Source: Selenomonas ruminantium AC2024
GTDB lineage: Bacteria; Bacillota; Negativicutes; Selenomonadales; Selenomonadaceae
Assembly: GCF_000687995.1 (NCBI RefSeq)
Contig: NZ_JIAC01000001.1
Span: forward strand, 558,001 to 622,000
DNA length: 64,000 nt
Reading direction: 5' to 3'
A program made the translations under genes and the position numbers. How positions within the stretch are numbered: the stretch's first letter is position 1; the number at the start of each line of letters is the position of its first letter. A model generated the notes under the pieces. It saw only the letters and a list, made by a program, of their open reading frames with translations. It had not been told where the DNA came from and ran no database searches. Below, piece after piece: positions 33,573-43,194 of this stretch.

Positions 33573-35414
33573 ATGAAGGAAATTCGTTTGGACAGCCCGC
33601 TGAAAGGCGAACTGGTGGAACTGTCCCAGGTGAATGACCCGGCTTTTGCCAGCGGGGCCATGGGCTTTGGTGCAGCGGTAAAGAACCCGGACGGGAAGGT
33701 TTACGCTCCCGTTGACGGTGAAATTACGGTGCTTTTCGAAACGAAGCACGCTATCGGCATTCATGGTGTGAACGGTGAAGACCTGCTGATTCATGTTGGT
33801 CTGGATACCGTGAAACTGAATGGCGAGCACTTCACGGCACATGTGGAGCAGGGCGCAACGGTGAAAAAAGGCCAGCTGCTGCTGGAATTTGACGGCGAGG
33901 CCATCAAGGCGGCAGGTTATGACATCACTACACCGTTCGTTGTAACCAATTCCACTGAATTTGACAAAATCACCATTGCTCTGGGCGATAAGGAAATCGT
34001 TTCTGCTGAAGCTGAAGCCAAGGCTGAAACGGTGACGGCTGACGACGAATACGCGGACCTTCCGCAGGAAGCCCGCGTGGCCAAGCTCATTGAAAAATAT
34101 GTAGGCGGCATGGACAACGTGCGCAATGCAGAACACTGCGCTACGCGCCTGCGCCTCATCATTAACGACAAGTCCAAAATCGATGAGAAAGCGATTGAAA
34201 ACATCGATGGCGTAAAGGGCCAGTTCTTTGCAGCTGCGCAGTATCAGATTATCCTGGGCACGGGCTTTGTGGACAAAGTCTTTGCAGAATTCGTCAAGGG
34301 CACGAATTTCTCCGGTGTCAGCAATAAGGAAGAGGCTTATGCACAGATGACGCCGCTGCAGAAGATTTCCCGTACGCTGGGTGACGTATTCGTACCCATC
34401 ATCCCCGTACTGGTGGCAACCGGTTTGTTCATGGGGCTGCGCGGTGCAGCACAGAGTCTCGGCGTACAGTTCAGCGATAATGTACTGCTCCTGAGCCAGA
34501 TCCTCACGGATACGGCCTTCATCTTCCTGCCGGCACTCGTTTGCTGGTCCACGATGAAACGCTTCGGCGGCACGCCGGTTATCGGTCTGGTGCTCGGCCT
34601 CATGCTCGTTGGCCCGCAGCTGCCAAACGCTTGGGCGGTTGCCGGTGGCGATGTGAAGCCCATTCCGATGGAAATCTTCGGTATGACCATTGGTATCGTT
34701 GGCTATCAGGGTTCTGTTCTGCCGGCACTTGTTCTCGGTATCTTTGCTGCGAAACTGCAGAAAGCCCTCAAGACGGTAGTCCCCGATATTATCGACCTGA
34801 TTGTTACGCCGTTTGTTACCCTGTTCATCTCCATGATTCTGGGTATCCTCATCATCGGCCCCATCATGCATTCTCTGGAAACGACGATTTTCGGTGCGGT
34901 TTCCGCATTCCTGCAGATGCCTATGGGTATCGGCGGTTTCATCGTCGGTGGCCTGCAGCAGGTTATCGTAGTATTTGGTGTGCATCATGTGTTTAACGCT
35001 CTGGAAGTACAGCTCCTGGCTACTACGGGCGTTGACCCCTTCAATGCTATCATCACCGGTGCTATCGTAGCGCAGGGCGGTGCGGCTGTGGCTGTTGCCA
35101 TGAAGACGCAGGACCCGAAGAAACGCGCGCTCTACATTTCCTCTGCTGTGCCTGCATTCCTGGGCATTACGGAACCGGCTATCTTCGGTATCAACCTGCG
35201 CTTCATGAAGCCGTTCCTCTATGCACTCGTTGGCGGTGCCTGCGCTGGCGGCGTGGCCAGCTTCCTGCATCTGGCAGGTACGGGCATGGGTATCACGGTT
35301 CTGCCGGGTACGCTCTTGTATCTTGACCATCTGCTGGAATATGTGATTGTAAATCTCATCGGCTTTGGGGTTGCCTTTGCGCTGACCTTTACGTTATTTA
35401 AGCCGGAAGAATAA
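33573..35414 (+). CDS. Sucrose-type PTS permease, EIIA-EIIB-EIIC in one chain
   Basis: The 613-residue protein has an N-terminal EIIA of glucose type (phosphoryl-accepting His in LLIHVGLDT, residue 74), an EIIB (NAEHCATRLRL, phospho-Cys 189) and a Glc/Scr-family EIIC from about 275 with the GITEPAIFGI motif. The order A-B-C is less usual than B-C-A. Sucrose is inferred from the following GH32 hydrolase; uptake would yield sucrose 6-phosphate in the cytosol. GAAGGAGG precedes the ATG. The leader carries the operator at 33493-33516. Confidence 0.87.
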   Translation: MKEIRLDSPLKGELVELSQVNDPAFASGAMGFGAAVKNPDGKVYAPVDGEITVLFETKHAIGIHGVNGEDLLIHVGLDTVKLNGEHFTAHVEQGATVKKGQLLLEFDGEAIKAAGYDITTPFVVTNSTEFDKITIALGDKEIVSAEAEAKAETVTADDEYADLPQEARVAKLIEKYVGGMDNVRNAEHCATRLRLIINDKSKIDEKAIENIDGVKGQFFAAAQYQIILGTGFVDKVFAEFVKGTNFSGVSNKEEAYAQMTPLQKISRTLGDVFVPIIPVLVATGLFMGLRGAAQSLGVQFSDNVLLLSQILTDTAFIFLPALVCWSTMKRFGGTPVIGLVLGLMLVGPQLPNAWAVAGGDVKPIPMEIFGMTIGIVGYQGSVLPALVLGIFAAKLQKALKTVVPDIIDLIVTPFVTLFISMILGILIIGPIMHSLETTIFGAVSAFLQMPMGIGGFIVGGLQQVIVVFGVHHVFNALEVQLLATTGVDPFNAIITGAIVAQGGAAVAVAMKTQDPKKRALYISSAVPAFLGITEPAIFGINLRFMKPFLYALVGGACAGGVASFLHLAGTGMGITVLPGTLLYLDHLLEYVIVNLIGFGVAFALTFTLFKPEE

Positions 35415-35471
35415 AGAGTTGAGGCTGTCGCTTTCGGGTGGCAGCCTTTTGTAATAAGGAAGGTGACTCAT

Positions 35472-36917
35472 ATGGAAAAATTCAATAAGCAGGAAATAGA
35501 TGAAAAGTTAAAAGCTGGTTTCCCGATGGAACACCGCTGGCATAACCGTTTCCATTTGGAAATGCCCTTTGGTCTGATTAACGACCCAAATGGACTGGCT
35601 TTTTGCGATGGCAAGTTCCATGTCTTTTATCAGTGGAACCCGCTGGGCTGTGAGCATAAGAACAAGTGCTGGGCGCATACGGCAACCAGGGATTTCATAC
35701 ATTACAGCACACCGGAACTGGCCCTGTGGCCGGATGATGTCCACGATAAGGATGGCTGTTACTCCGGCTGCGGCACCGTGGAAGACGGACAGCTGCGGGT
35801 GCTTTATACCTGCAACCGCAAGGAAGATGGCGTGCGGATTCCTGCGCAGCGTTTTGGCAGCTTGAAGGGCGGTCAGATTAAGAAGGAAGACATTATTGTG
35901 CCGGACCATCCGGAGGGCATTACCGGCCATTTCCGTGACCCCTATCTCTTTACGCGGCGGGGCAAGCGGTACTTTGTGATTGGTGCTCAACGGGAAGCGG
36001 ACGAAACAGGTACGGTGCTGGTTTACGAAGAAACTGCGGAGGGTTGGAAGAATCTGGGTGAGGTACAGACCCGCTTAGGGGAGTTCGGCTATATGTGGGA
36101 ATGTCCCAACCTCGTGCAGTTTGGCAGTTATGATGTGCTGATTTTCTGTCCGCAGGGATTGGATGAACGAGCCTTTGACCGGCAGAACCTCTATCAGGCC
36201 GGTTATATCGCAGGGCATTTATCTCTGGACAGCATGGATATGATGCAGCACACCAAGTTCCAGGAATTGGACAAGGGGTTTGACTTTTACGCACCGCAGG
36301 TGCTGACGCATGAAGGGCGCCAGATTCTGATTGGCTGGATGGGGATGCCTGACAAGGATAACGAATATCCCACGGCGGAAATGGGCTGGCAGTACAGCCT
36401 GACCATGCCGCGTGAGCTGCGTCTGCGTCAGGGCCATATTTACTCCCGTCCGGCGCGGGAAATGAAGGATTTGCGCATTGCGGAGACGGCAGTGGAACTG
36501 GAAGTTGAGAATACGACAGCAATCAGCCGCACGCTCTTTGACGGTTCGGAAATTCTTCTGGATATGGAACTGGGCGAAAGCAAGGAAATCGTCATCACCA
36601 TTGCCTTTGGTGCGGAGAAACTGCGCTTTATCTATGACCTCAAGGCGCAGGTTATGTCCATTGACCGCAATGAAATGCGCAATGGCGGCCGGGGTGTGCG
36701 CCGCTTCCGCCTGTTTGCCGATGAAAACCTCTCGCTGCAGATTTTCGTGGACAAAACCGCGGTGGAAGCCTTCTTCCAGCATGGCGAAGAAGCCGCCAGC
36801 CTCCTGGTGTTCCCGGAGAAAAACATTCAGCCGGAACTCACCGTGGAATCCAATGGCATACTTAAGTCCCTAAGCGGAAAAATCTGGCAGCTGGACGGTT
36901 TCAAATTCAACTGTTGA
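35472..36917 (+). CDS. scrB: Sucrose-6-phosphate hydrolase (GH32)
   Basis: The 481-residue enzyme shows GH32 catalytic motifs: nucleophile Asp in NDPNG (residue 38), RDP near 155-157 and acid/base Glu in ECPN (residue 210), then a C-terminal beta-sandwich. It splits sucrose 6-phosphate into glucose 6-phosphate and fructose. No signal peptide is seen, as expected for a PTS partner. The ATG at 35472 follows AAGGAAGGTG. Only 57 bases separate it from the permease; a strong terminator follows. Confidence 0.9.
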   Translation: MEKFNKQEIDEKLKAGFPMEHRWHNRFHLEMPFGLINDPNGLAFCDGKFHVFYQWNPLGCEHKNKCWAHTATRDFIHYSTPELALWPDDVHDKDGCYSGCGTVEDGQLRVLYTCNRKEDGVRIPAQRFGSLKGGQIKKEDIIVPDHPEGITGHFRDPYLFTRRGKRYFVIGAQREADETGTVLVYEETAEGWKNLGEVQTRLGEFGYMWECPNLVQFGSYDVLIFCPQGLDERAFDRQNLYQAGYIAGHLSLDSMDMMQHTKFQELDKGFDFYAPQVLTHEGRQILIGWMGMPDKDNEYPTAEMGWQYSLTMPRELRLRQGHIYSRPAREMKDLRIAETAVELEVENTTAISRTLFDGSEILLDMELGESKEIVITIAFGAEKLRFIYDLKAQVMSIDRNEMRNGGRGVRRFRLFADENLSLQIFVDKTAVEAFFQHGEEAASLLVFPEKNIQPELTVESNGILKSLSGKIWQLDGFKFNC

Positions 36918-36928
36918 GCATATAAAAA

Positions 36929-36970
36929 GGAATAAGCCCCTGAAACCGATGGTTTCAGGGGCTTATTCCT
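36929..36970. terminator. Terminator between scrB and the convergent small gene
   Basis: GGAATAAGCCCCTGAAACC and its exact complement flank a 2-4 base loop; about 20-bp arms. The sequence is near symmetrical, so it can act in both directions. Confidence 0.75.
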
Positions 36971-36998
36971 GTCAGAAAACGGCTGGGGAAGCCGCACG

Positions 36999-37235
36999 TC
37001 AGTTGTTTACTGCGCGATTTTCGAAGGACTCTTTTTTCAGAGGAATTCGTCTAATTCGGTCGAAGGGGATTGACTCAAACGAATAACGAATATCTAAATA
37101 CGCATCAGATCGATTAAAAATAACCTTCTTCAGGGAAAATTTCGAGGTCTTTTTAATGCGATTGATATAATACTGCGCATCTTCCGCTGAAAATGTTCCG
37201 TTCTCGATAATAACGCGGACGTTATCGACTATCAT
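36999..37235 (-). CDS. Hypothetical protein, 78 residues
   Basis: The product starts MIVDNVRVIIENGTFSAEDA and ends RIPLKKESFENRAVNN. It is mixed alpha/beta in look, basic, with no membrane segment and no recognised family. GGAGGTG lies 8 bases before the ATG at 37235; the 11-codon extension upstream lacks support. The gene has its own strong promoter and a roughly 130-base structured leader, unusual for such a small gene, which suggests regulated expression. Confidence 0.6.
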   Translation of the reverse strand: MIVDNVRVIIENGTFSAEDAQYYINRIKKTSKFSLKKVIFNRSDAYLDIRYSFESIPFDRIRRIPLKKESFENRAVNN

Positions 37236-37264
37236 GGGGAAACACCTCCAACAAATAAAACACC

Positions 37265-37355
37265 GCATAAGCTACCTATTGGGGATTATCAGGGACGGTA
37301 ACTTATGCTTCCTTGTTGTTAGCGAAGCAAAGGAATAGAGTAAATCCTTAACAAC
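37265..37355 (-). other. Structured 5' leader RNA of the 78-residue protein gene
   Basis: Two hairpins lie in the transcript: GTTGTTA/TAACAAC closing 37315-37355, and GCATAAG/CTTATGC closing 37265-37308 with further inner pairing (TTACC/GGTA). No known riboswitch consensus was recognised. The ribosome site lies just downstream. Confidence 0.4.
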
Positions 37356-37364
37356 TCGATATAC

Positions 37365-37393
37365 AGTATACACTATGAAACTCTCCTTGTGAA
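37365..37393 (-). promoter_or_regulatory. Promoter of the 78-residue protein gene
   Basis: Minus strand TTCACA (37388-37393) and TATACT (37365-37370), spacer 17. The rest of 37394-37612 is AT-rich and shows no gene. Confidence 0.6.
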
Positions 37394-37612
37394 GTAGTAA
37401 AAGTTACCGATATTGCCCAAAAGTCCTAATTCACATGGAATTATTCCCAGTGAAGGAACTTTACATAAAAATCTCGCCTGTTTTTGGCGGATTTTAGCGA
37501 TTTTTGACGGTTTTTTTATAATCTGGTCATATAAATGTTTATATAAGGCAAACTTAGCAATATTTATTTTTGTTATAAGCATAGCGGGTTTTTTATGGAT
37601 GAATTTTGTCTA

Positions 37613-37642
37613 TCGACAAAGGTTGAAGAATGGCGTTATAAT
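37613..37642 (+). promoter_or_regulatory. Promoter of the trk operon
   Basis: TCGACA at 37613-37618, 18-base spacer, perfect TATAAT at 37637-37642. Confidence 0.5.
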
Positions 37643-37690
37643 AAACTGAAAAATGTATGAAAGATTAACGGTCAGCGGGGAGGGTATAAT

Positions 37691-39043
37691 TTGCGTATTA
37701 TTGTTGTGGGGGCCGGGAAGCTGGGGTACAGCATTGCCGAGCTTTTGTCCAAGGAACAATTTGATGTGGTGGTTATCGACAAGGACGAAAGCCAGCTGGA
37801 GGCGGCCAAGAATACGCTGGATGTGCTGACGATTGCGGCCAATGGCGCCAGCCCCATTACCATGGACGACCCGGATGTGCGGGATGCGGATATTCTCATT
37901 GCGGTGACGGCCAGTGACGAAGTGAACATGGTGGCCTGTGTACTGGCCAAGAAACATGGCATCAAGCATACCATTGCCCGCATCCGCGATATGAAGTTCA
38001 TGTCGGAGGCCAAGGATTATCTCAAGAAAAACTTTGATATTGATGTGATGCTCAATCCCGAGCTTATCACTGCTAACGAAATCAACCGGATTCTCATGAC
38101 CCCGGCAGCATTGGACGTGGAAGACTTTGCGCACGGGAAAATCCGGCTCTTTGAAACGAAAATCCAGCGCAAATCCTCTTTAGCAGGGATTCCGCTGAAG
38201 GATATTCAGTTGCCCAAAGGGGTGCTGGCCGGGATGATTTTCCGCGACCATCGCATGATTATCCCTCATGGTGATGATTGCTTCCAGCCCCATGACAATG
38301 CCTATTTTATCGGGATACCCGAGGAAATCGAGAAGTTCAGCCAGAAATTTGTGCAGCGGGATGCCCGCAAGCTGCACAGGGTGCTGATTATCGGTGCCGG
38401 CCGTGCCGGCCGTGCGCTGGCCCAACAGCTGGATGAACAGGGCGTCCATGTGAAGGTCATCGACCAGGACAGGGAACGCTGCCAGCTCATGGCGGGAATG
38501 CTCACCAACGGCATTGCCATCTGCGGGGATGGCACGGATATTGACCTGCTCGTGGAAGAGGATGTGGCCCACGCTGATGTGGTGGTGTGCCTGACGGAGG
38601 ATGACAAGTTGAATCTCATGCTGGCATTGCTGGCCCGTCATCTGTCCGGCAATAAGACCAAGACGGTCGTGCGTGTGTCCCGCAATGAGTATGTGGAACT
38701 GATGGAGAAAGTCGGCGTCAATATCGTTTTGTCGGCGCGTTTGCTGTCGGCCAGTGAGGTACTGGCCTTTGCCCGCCGCGGCGGGGTGGTATCTGTCTCC
38801 CTGCTCGAAGGGGCCAAGGCGGAAGCCGTGGAAGTTATCGTGCAGGAAGGTGCGCCGGTGGCCGGCAAGAAGCTGATGGAGGTAAACCTTCCGCGGGAAT
38901 GTCTGGTCTGTGCTTATGTGCGGAACGGCGAAGCCAGCATCCCGAATGGTCATACGGTTTTGCAGCCTGGAGACAGAACCATCCTCTTTATCCAGACCCG
39001 GTTTTCACAGCAGGTTATCAAGTATTTCAAGGGAAAGGAATAG
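37691..39043 (+). CDS. trkA: TrkA potassium uptake regulator, two RCK units
   Basis: The 450-residue cytosolic protein has two Rossmann RCK_N domains (IIVVGAGKLGYSIAELLS at the start; VLIIGAGRAGRALAQQL near 233) each followed by an RCK_C domain, the full-length TrkA form. It binds NAD(H) and gates the TrkH channel at the membrane. Start is the TTG at 37691, 6 bases after GGGGAGGG. Two trkH-like genes follow. Confidence 0.92.
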   Translation: MRIIVVGAGKLGYSIAELLSKEQFDVVVIDKDESQLEAAKNTLDVLTIAANGASPITMDDPDVRDADILIAVTASDEVNMVACVLAKKHGIKHTIARIRDMKFMSEAKDYLKKNFDIDVMLNPELITANEINRILMTPAALDVEDFAHGKIRLFETKIQRKSSLAGIPLKDIQLPKGVLAGMIFRDHRMIIPHGDDCFQPHDNAYFIGIPEEIEKFSQKFVQRDARKLHRVLIIGAGRAGRALAQQLDEQGVHVKVIDQDRERCQLMAGMLTNGIAICGDGTDIDLLVEEDVAHADVVVCLTEDDKLNLMLALLARHLSGNKTKTVVRVSRNEYVELMEKVGVNIVLSARLLSASEVLAFARRGGVVSVSLLEGAKAEAVEVIVQEGAPVAGKKLMEVNLPRECLVCAYVRNGEASIPNGHTVLQPGDRTILFIQTRFSQQVIKYFKGKE

Positions 39044-39069
39044 GCGCTTGTGCCTAAGGTCGCAAGAGT

Positions 39070-40547
39070 ATGCGCATGGAAAAGGAAAACGGCTTGGAAC
39101 TCTTCTGGCTCCTGATGGGGCAGATGTCAATACTTATGGCAGGGGCACTTATCGTGCCCTTTTTGGTCACGCTTATCTGGGGCGATACAGAAGCGTGGCT
39201 TTTTGTGCTGCCGGCGGCCTTTGCTTATGGACTGGGGCGCGTGATGATAAAAATGGGTTCCAGTGAGCACCGGGGACGGCAGCTTACCATTCGGGAGGGC
39301 GTGTACTTCATGTCCTTTGTCTGGTTTTTGATGTGCATTATCGGTTTGATGCCTTATGCCATTTCCGGGATATTTCCTAGTTTTCCATCGGCCTTTTTCG
39401 AGGCCATGTCCTCGCTGACGACCACAGGGCTTTCCTGTCTGCCCTATGACCGCATGGAGCTTCCGCGGGGCTGATACTTTGGCACAGCGTCATGAGCTGG
39501 CTTGGAGGGCTGACCTTTGTGGTGGTGATGGTTACGGTACTGCCGCAGGTCAGCGGTTGTTTTGGTCTGACTTTGTCGGCCCGCCAGTCCATCTTTTTCA
39601 GTCCCGTCTGGAATAAAATGGCCCAGTCGGCCCGGCAGGGTACGACGGTCTATGCCGTTTTGACGGTGGCGGCGGCGGGGGTTTTCTATCTGGCCGGGCT
39701 GAATCCCTTTGAGTCGCTGCTGCGGGCCATGGTGACCATATCCTCCAGCGGCGGTTCTTCCGTGTATGCCTTCATTTATTACAATAATCCTGCTCTGGAA
39801 CTGGCGGCCATGGCGGTTATGCTCATGTCCAGTTTAAGTCTGCTGCTCGTCTGGAAGGCCTGGAAAATCAAGAGTATCTTGTGGCTCTTAAAGGATACGG
39901 AAATCCGCAATTTCCTGCGGGTGGTTTTGATAACGGGGGCGGTACTGGCAGGGCATCTTTATGTTACGGGAACCTATGATTGGGTGGAAAGCCTGCGCTA
40001 TGGCTTTTTCCAAACCATGTCTTTTATTTCCACCAATGGCTTTGTGGCGGCACCTTTTTGGCTCTGGCCCTCCTTTGACCGCTATGTGCTCTTCCTGCTG
40101 GTGTTCGTGGGCGGCTGTATCGGTTCGGCAACTGGAGGCCTTAAAATCATGCGTCTATTGGTGCTCTTTCGCCTGGCTTGGGCGGAGATGCGCCGTACTT
40201 TGCATCCTCGCATGGTTCTTTCCATCAAGGTGGATAAGCTGCCGGTGCCGGATAAAATCGTGGGACGAATTTTGGCCTTTTTCTATCTCTACATGACGGC
40301 GTTTTTCGTCTTTGCCATGATTCTTTCCCTGTCGGGCATCAGCATTATACAGGCTTTGGGGCTGGCGGCCGGGTGCCTGACCAGTACCGGTGCATCCAGT
40401 GCACTGTTTGGGCTGGAGAATCTGCATATTCTGCCGGATTGGGCCAAAATCTTTTGCAGTCTGCTGATGGTCATGGGTCGGGTGGAAATATTTTCCTTCC
40501 TGGTGCTGTTGGACATGGGCCGGCGCAGTTTCCAAAAGAGGTGGTAA
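39070..40547 (+). pseudogene. trkH with a frameshift near 39470 (two frames)
   Basis: The first frame (39070-39474) encodes the N-terminal 134 residues of a TrkH potassium channel up to DRMELPRG and then stops. The next frame (ATG at 39492, to 40547, 351 residues) continues with MSWLGGLTFVVV. Reading LILWHS across 39471-39488 in the second frame restores the usual TrkH junction. One extra base in the GGGG run at 39467-39470 would rejoin them, so this is a one-base loss, a sequencing error, phase variation, or programmed slippage. Selectivity-loop residues (TTTGLS, SSGGSS, STNGF) are all present. An intact paralogue follows. Confidence 0.8.
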
Positions 40548-40550
40548 GGG

Positions 40551-42002
40551 ATGGATATACGCATTATTTACTATGTGCTGGGCCGTCTGGTCATGGCGGA
40601 AACCATCACCATGTTTATCCCCTTTGCCATGGCTTTGTGGAATCTTGAGAGCAGTGTTTCCGGCTTTGCGGTGGCGCTGGGGCTTAGTGCTTCGGTCGGT
40701 TTGGTTCTGCAAGCCAATGGCCGCAAAAGGGAAACGGATTTATCCATGCGCGAGGGCATTGCTATTACGGGCTTTGGCTGGGCTTTGGCAACCGGCTTGG
40801 GCATGCTTCCCTATGTCTGTGGCGGCTACCTCAATGCGTTGGATGCGGTGTTTGAAAGCATTTCCGGCTTTTCCGGCACTGGGGCTACAGTGTTTAACAG
40901 TCTGTCGGGGCTGCCTGCCAGCATTCTTTTCTGGCGTATGATGACTCATTGGTTTGGCGGGTTGGGCATTATCGTGATATTTATCGCGCTGCTGCCCCAG
41001 ACCGGGCAGAGTTCTGTTTATATGTACAACGCGGAAACCACGGGGCCGACAGAAGAACGCGTACTGCCCCGGCTGAAGGATATGACCAAGGTACTCTTCC
41101 GCATGTATCTGATGTTTACCTTTTTGGCGGCGTCGGTTTATATGCTCTGCGGGCTGACACCCTATGAGGCACTGACGCATGCCATGAGTACCATTGGAGC
41201 CGGCGGCTTTTCGACTTACGACGATAGTGCCATGCACTTTGACAGTCCGGCTTTTGAGTGGTGGATGACCTTCTTTATGATATTGGCGGGAGGCAACTTC
41301 GGCCTCTATTATCGTATCTGGCAGAAGGGCCCCGGGGTTATCAAGCGTAATTCGGAGTTCAAGGCCTATTTATGGATTCAGGGGCTGGCCATTTTGCTGG
41401 TGTTTCTGAACCTTGCGGCGACGATGCCGCTCGCCTTGGGGGATGCTCTGCGCTATGCGGCCTTTCAGGTGGGCTCGCTGTCTACTACGGGCTTTGTGTC
41501 GGCGGACTTTGAGCAGTGGCCGCCATTTTCCAAGGGTATCATTTTGCTTTTGATGATGTGCGGGGGCTGTGCCGGTTCCACCGCCAGCGGTATAAAGGTG
41601 GTGCGGGTGCTGGTACTCCTGAAAAATGCCTGGGCTGTGGTGCATCAAAAACTTTCGCCTCGCCGGGTGGTGGAAGTGCGTCTGAACGGCAGCCGGGTCA
41701 GTGAGGAAACCCTGCGGCGGGTAGGACAGTTCTTTTTCTTATACATCTTCTTTATCGCTTTTTGGGCTTTGCTGTTGACCTTAGATGGTATTGAAGTCTT
41801 TGATGCCCTGGGTCTCAGCGTCAGCACCATGGGCAATATCGGCCCTGCTTTCGGTATTGCCGGGGCAACTTGCACATATGCAGGCTTATCGGTGTTCAGC
41901 AAAAGCATTCTGTGCATTTCTATGCTGCTTGGCCGTTTGGAAATGTTTACCCTGCTGGTTATGCTGACGCCGGATTTTTGGCAGAAAGGAAATCGGTGGT
42001 AA
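40551..42002 (+). CDS. TrkH-type potassium channel subunit (intact)
   Basis: The 483-residue membrane protein has the four-fold M1-P-M2 plan of TrkH with pore loops SGFSGTGATV, STIGAGGFSTYD, GSLSTTGFVSADF and STMGNIGPAFG. It would take up K+ under control of TrkA, encoded two genes upstream. The ATG follows AAGAGGTGGTAAGGG, 3 bases after the preceding stop, so it is co-transcribed with the broken copy. The two copies differ clearly in sequence, so this is not a recent duplication. Confidence 0.9.
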   Translation: MDIRIIYYVLGRLVMAETITMFIPFAMALWNLESSVSGFAVALGLSASVGLVLQANGRKRETDLSMREGIAITGFGWALATGLGMLPYVCGGYLNALDAVFESISGFSGTGATVFNSLSGLPASILFWRMMTHWFGGLGIIVIFIALLPQTGQSSVYMYNAETTGPTEERVLPRLKDMTKVLFRMYLMFTFLAASVYMLCGLTPYEALTHAMSTIGAGGFSTYDDSAMHFDSPAFEWWMTFFMILAGGNFGLYYRIWQKGPGVIKRNSEFKAYLWIQGLAILLVFLNLAATMPLALGDALRYAAFQVGSLSTTGFVSADFEQWPPFSKGIILLLMMCGGCAGSTASGIKVVRVLVLLKNAWAVVHQKLSPRRVVEVRLNGSRVSEETLRRVGQFFFLYIFFIAFWALLLTLDGIEVFDALGLSVSTMGNIGPAFGIAGATCTYAGLSVFSKSILCISMLLGRLEMFTLLVMLTPDFWQKGNRW

Positions 42003-42006
42003 GTCA

Positions 42007-42954
42007 ATGGATATGATGAATAATTTTTGGGTAGCGGTAGGGGCCGTAGTGCCGCTCTTTACCCTGCTCTTTATGGGACTGGTCATTAAAAAGCTGAAGC
42101 TTATGACGGATTCGGAACTGGCACATACCAACCGTATGGTCTTTACCTTGTTTTTCTTCTGCATGATGTTTTATAACATCTACACCACGGATTTGGCCCA
42201 TACGGTGCGGCCTTACCTGATGCTGTTCGGCGGCGCGGGCGTTTTGCTGGTATGCCTGCTGGCTGGCATGCTGACTTGCTTTTTTGACAAGGACAATCGC
42301 CATCGGGGAGCCATGATTCAGGCCATCTTCCGCAGCAATTTCGTGCTGTTCGGCATTCCGATTGTCGGCAATATCTTCGGCGATTCGGCACTGGCCATTC
42401 CGTCCATGATGATTGCGGTGATTGTACCCATCTATAACGTGCTGGCGGTATTCGTGCTGGAAACCTTCCGCGGGGGGCGTTTTGCCCTGTGGCCGATTCT
42501 GCTGGGCATCCTCAAAAATCCCATGATTATGGGGGCGATTGTGGCTGTTATCCTGCGGCTTATTGACTTCCCCGTGCCCAAGCCGGTGCTCAAAGGCATT
42601 GGGCAGGTGGCGGCGGCCACAACACCAGTGGCGCTGATTATCTTGGGCGCATCCTTCAAGGGTGGGAGCTTCCATAATCATCTGCCACAGCTCATCAGTT
42701 GCGTGACGGCAAGGCTCGTTATCGTGCCGGCAGTGGCACTGAGTCTAGCAATTTATCTGGGCTTTCGGGATATTGAACTCGTGACACTTTTGGCTATCTT
42801 TGCCTCCCCCTGCGCCGTGGCCAGCTTCGCCATGGCACAGCAGATGGGAAGTGACGCGGATTTGGCAGGGAACTGCGTGGTGTATACTACGGGGCTGTCG
42901 TGCTTTACCATATTCTGCTGGGTATTTGTGCTGAAAACATTGGGGCTGTTTTGA
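42007..42954 (+). CDS. AEC-family transporter
   Basis: The 315-residue protein has ten hydrophobic segments in two halves, with a charged central loop, as in auxin efflux carrier family proteins (GLVIKKLKLMTDSELAHTN near the start; ASPCAVASFAMAQQMGSDA near the end). Bacterial members move malate, malonate or amino acids; substrate is not readable. It starts 5 bases after the trkH stop and is probably on the same transcript. Confidence 0.85.
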   Translation: MDMMNNFWVAVGAVVPLFTLLFMGLVIKKLKLMTDSELAHTNRMVFTLFFFCMMFYNIYTTDLAHTVRPYLMLFGGAGVLLVCLLAGMLTCFFDKDNRHRGAMIQAIFRSNFVLFGIPIVGNIFGDSALAIPSMMIAVIVPIYNVLAVFVLETFRGGRFALWPILLGILKNPMIMGAIVAVILRLIDFPVPKPVLKGIGQVAAATTPVALIILGASFKGGSFHNHLPQLISCVTARLVIVPAVALSLAIYLGFRDIELVTLLAIFASPCAVASFAMAQQMGSDADLAGNCVVYTTGLSCFTIFCWVFVLKTLGLF

Positions 42955-42965
42955 GCGGGAAATTC

Positions 42966-42994
42966 TTGTATTTAAGGCCCGCTCATGATATACT
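42966..42994 (+). promoter_or_regulatory. Promoter of the structured RNA leader
   Basis: TTGTAT at 42966-42971 and TATACT at 42989-42994, spacer 17. Confidence 0.55.
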
Positions 42995-43000
42995 TTATAT

Positions 43001-43176
43001 GTACAGAGGCGGTAGCCAATCCGTTTCTAACCGTTTGAGCTTGAGGTTCATCGCCGTGGATGTAGTCAGCGAGGTTTCGGCAGGTTAGTGTTGAGCCATG
43101 TCACGGATAGGGAGAATGTTTCTTCTAAAGAGAAAAACACATTGCAGGGGGCAGCGCCGTTAAGGCGTTGCCCTTT
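43001..43176 (+). ncRNA. Structured RNA or attenuator leader, about 175 nt
   Basis: The transcript from the promoter above ends in an intrinsic terminator (GGGCAGCGCC at 43149-43158 and GGCGTTGCCC at 43164-43173, then TTT). Inside, GGCGGTAGCC folds locally and CCGTGGATG pairs with CATGTCACGG. It is 18 bases before the start of the PBECR4-like gene. No known riboswitch, 6S, SRP or T-box consensus was recognised. It may be an independent small RNA or a terminator-controlled leader. Confidence 0.45.
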
Positions 43177-43194
43177 GTGTTTGTGGGGGAAGAT

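Noticed and set aside
33531-35330. 599-codon minus-strand frame opposite the sucrose PTS gene
   Set aside because: Shadow frame; PTS domains are unmistakable on the plus strand.
37373-37582. 69-codon minus-strand ORF upstream of trkA
   Set aside because: It overlaps the promoter at 37365-37393, has low complexity and no family.
43001-43176. 6S RNA, SRP RNA or T-box
   Set aside because: No long terminal stem with a central bubble, no SRP GGAA tetraloop domain and no T-box sequence.
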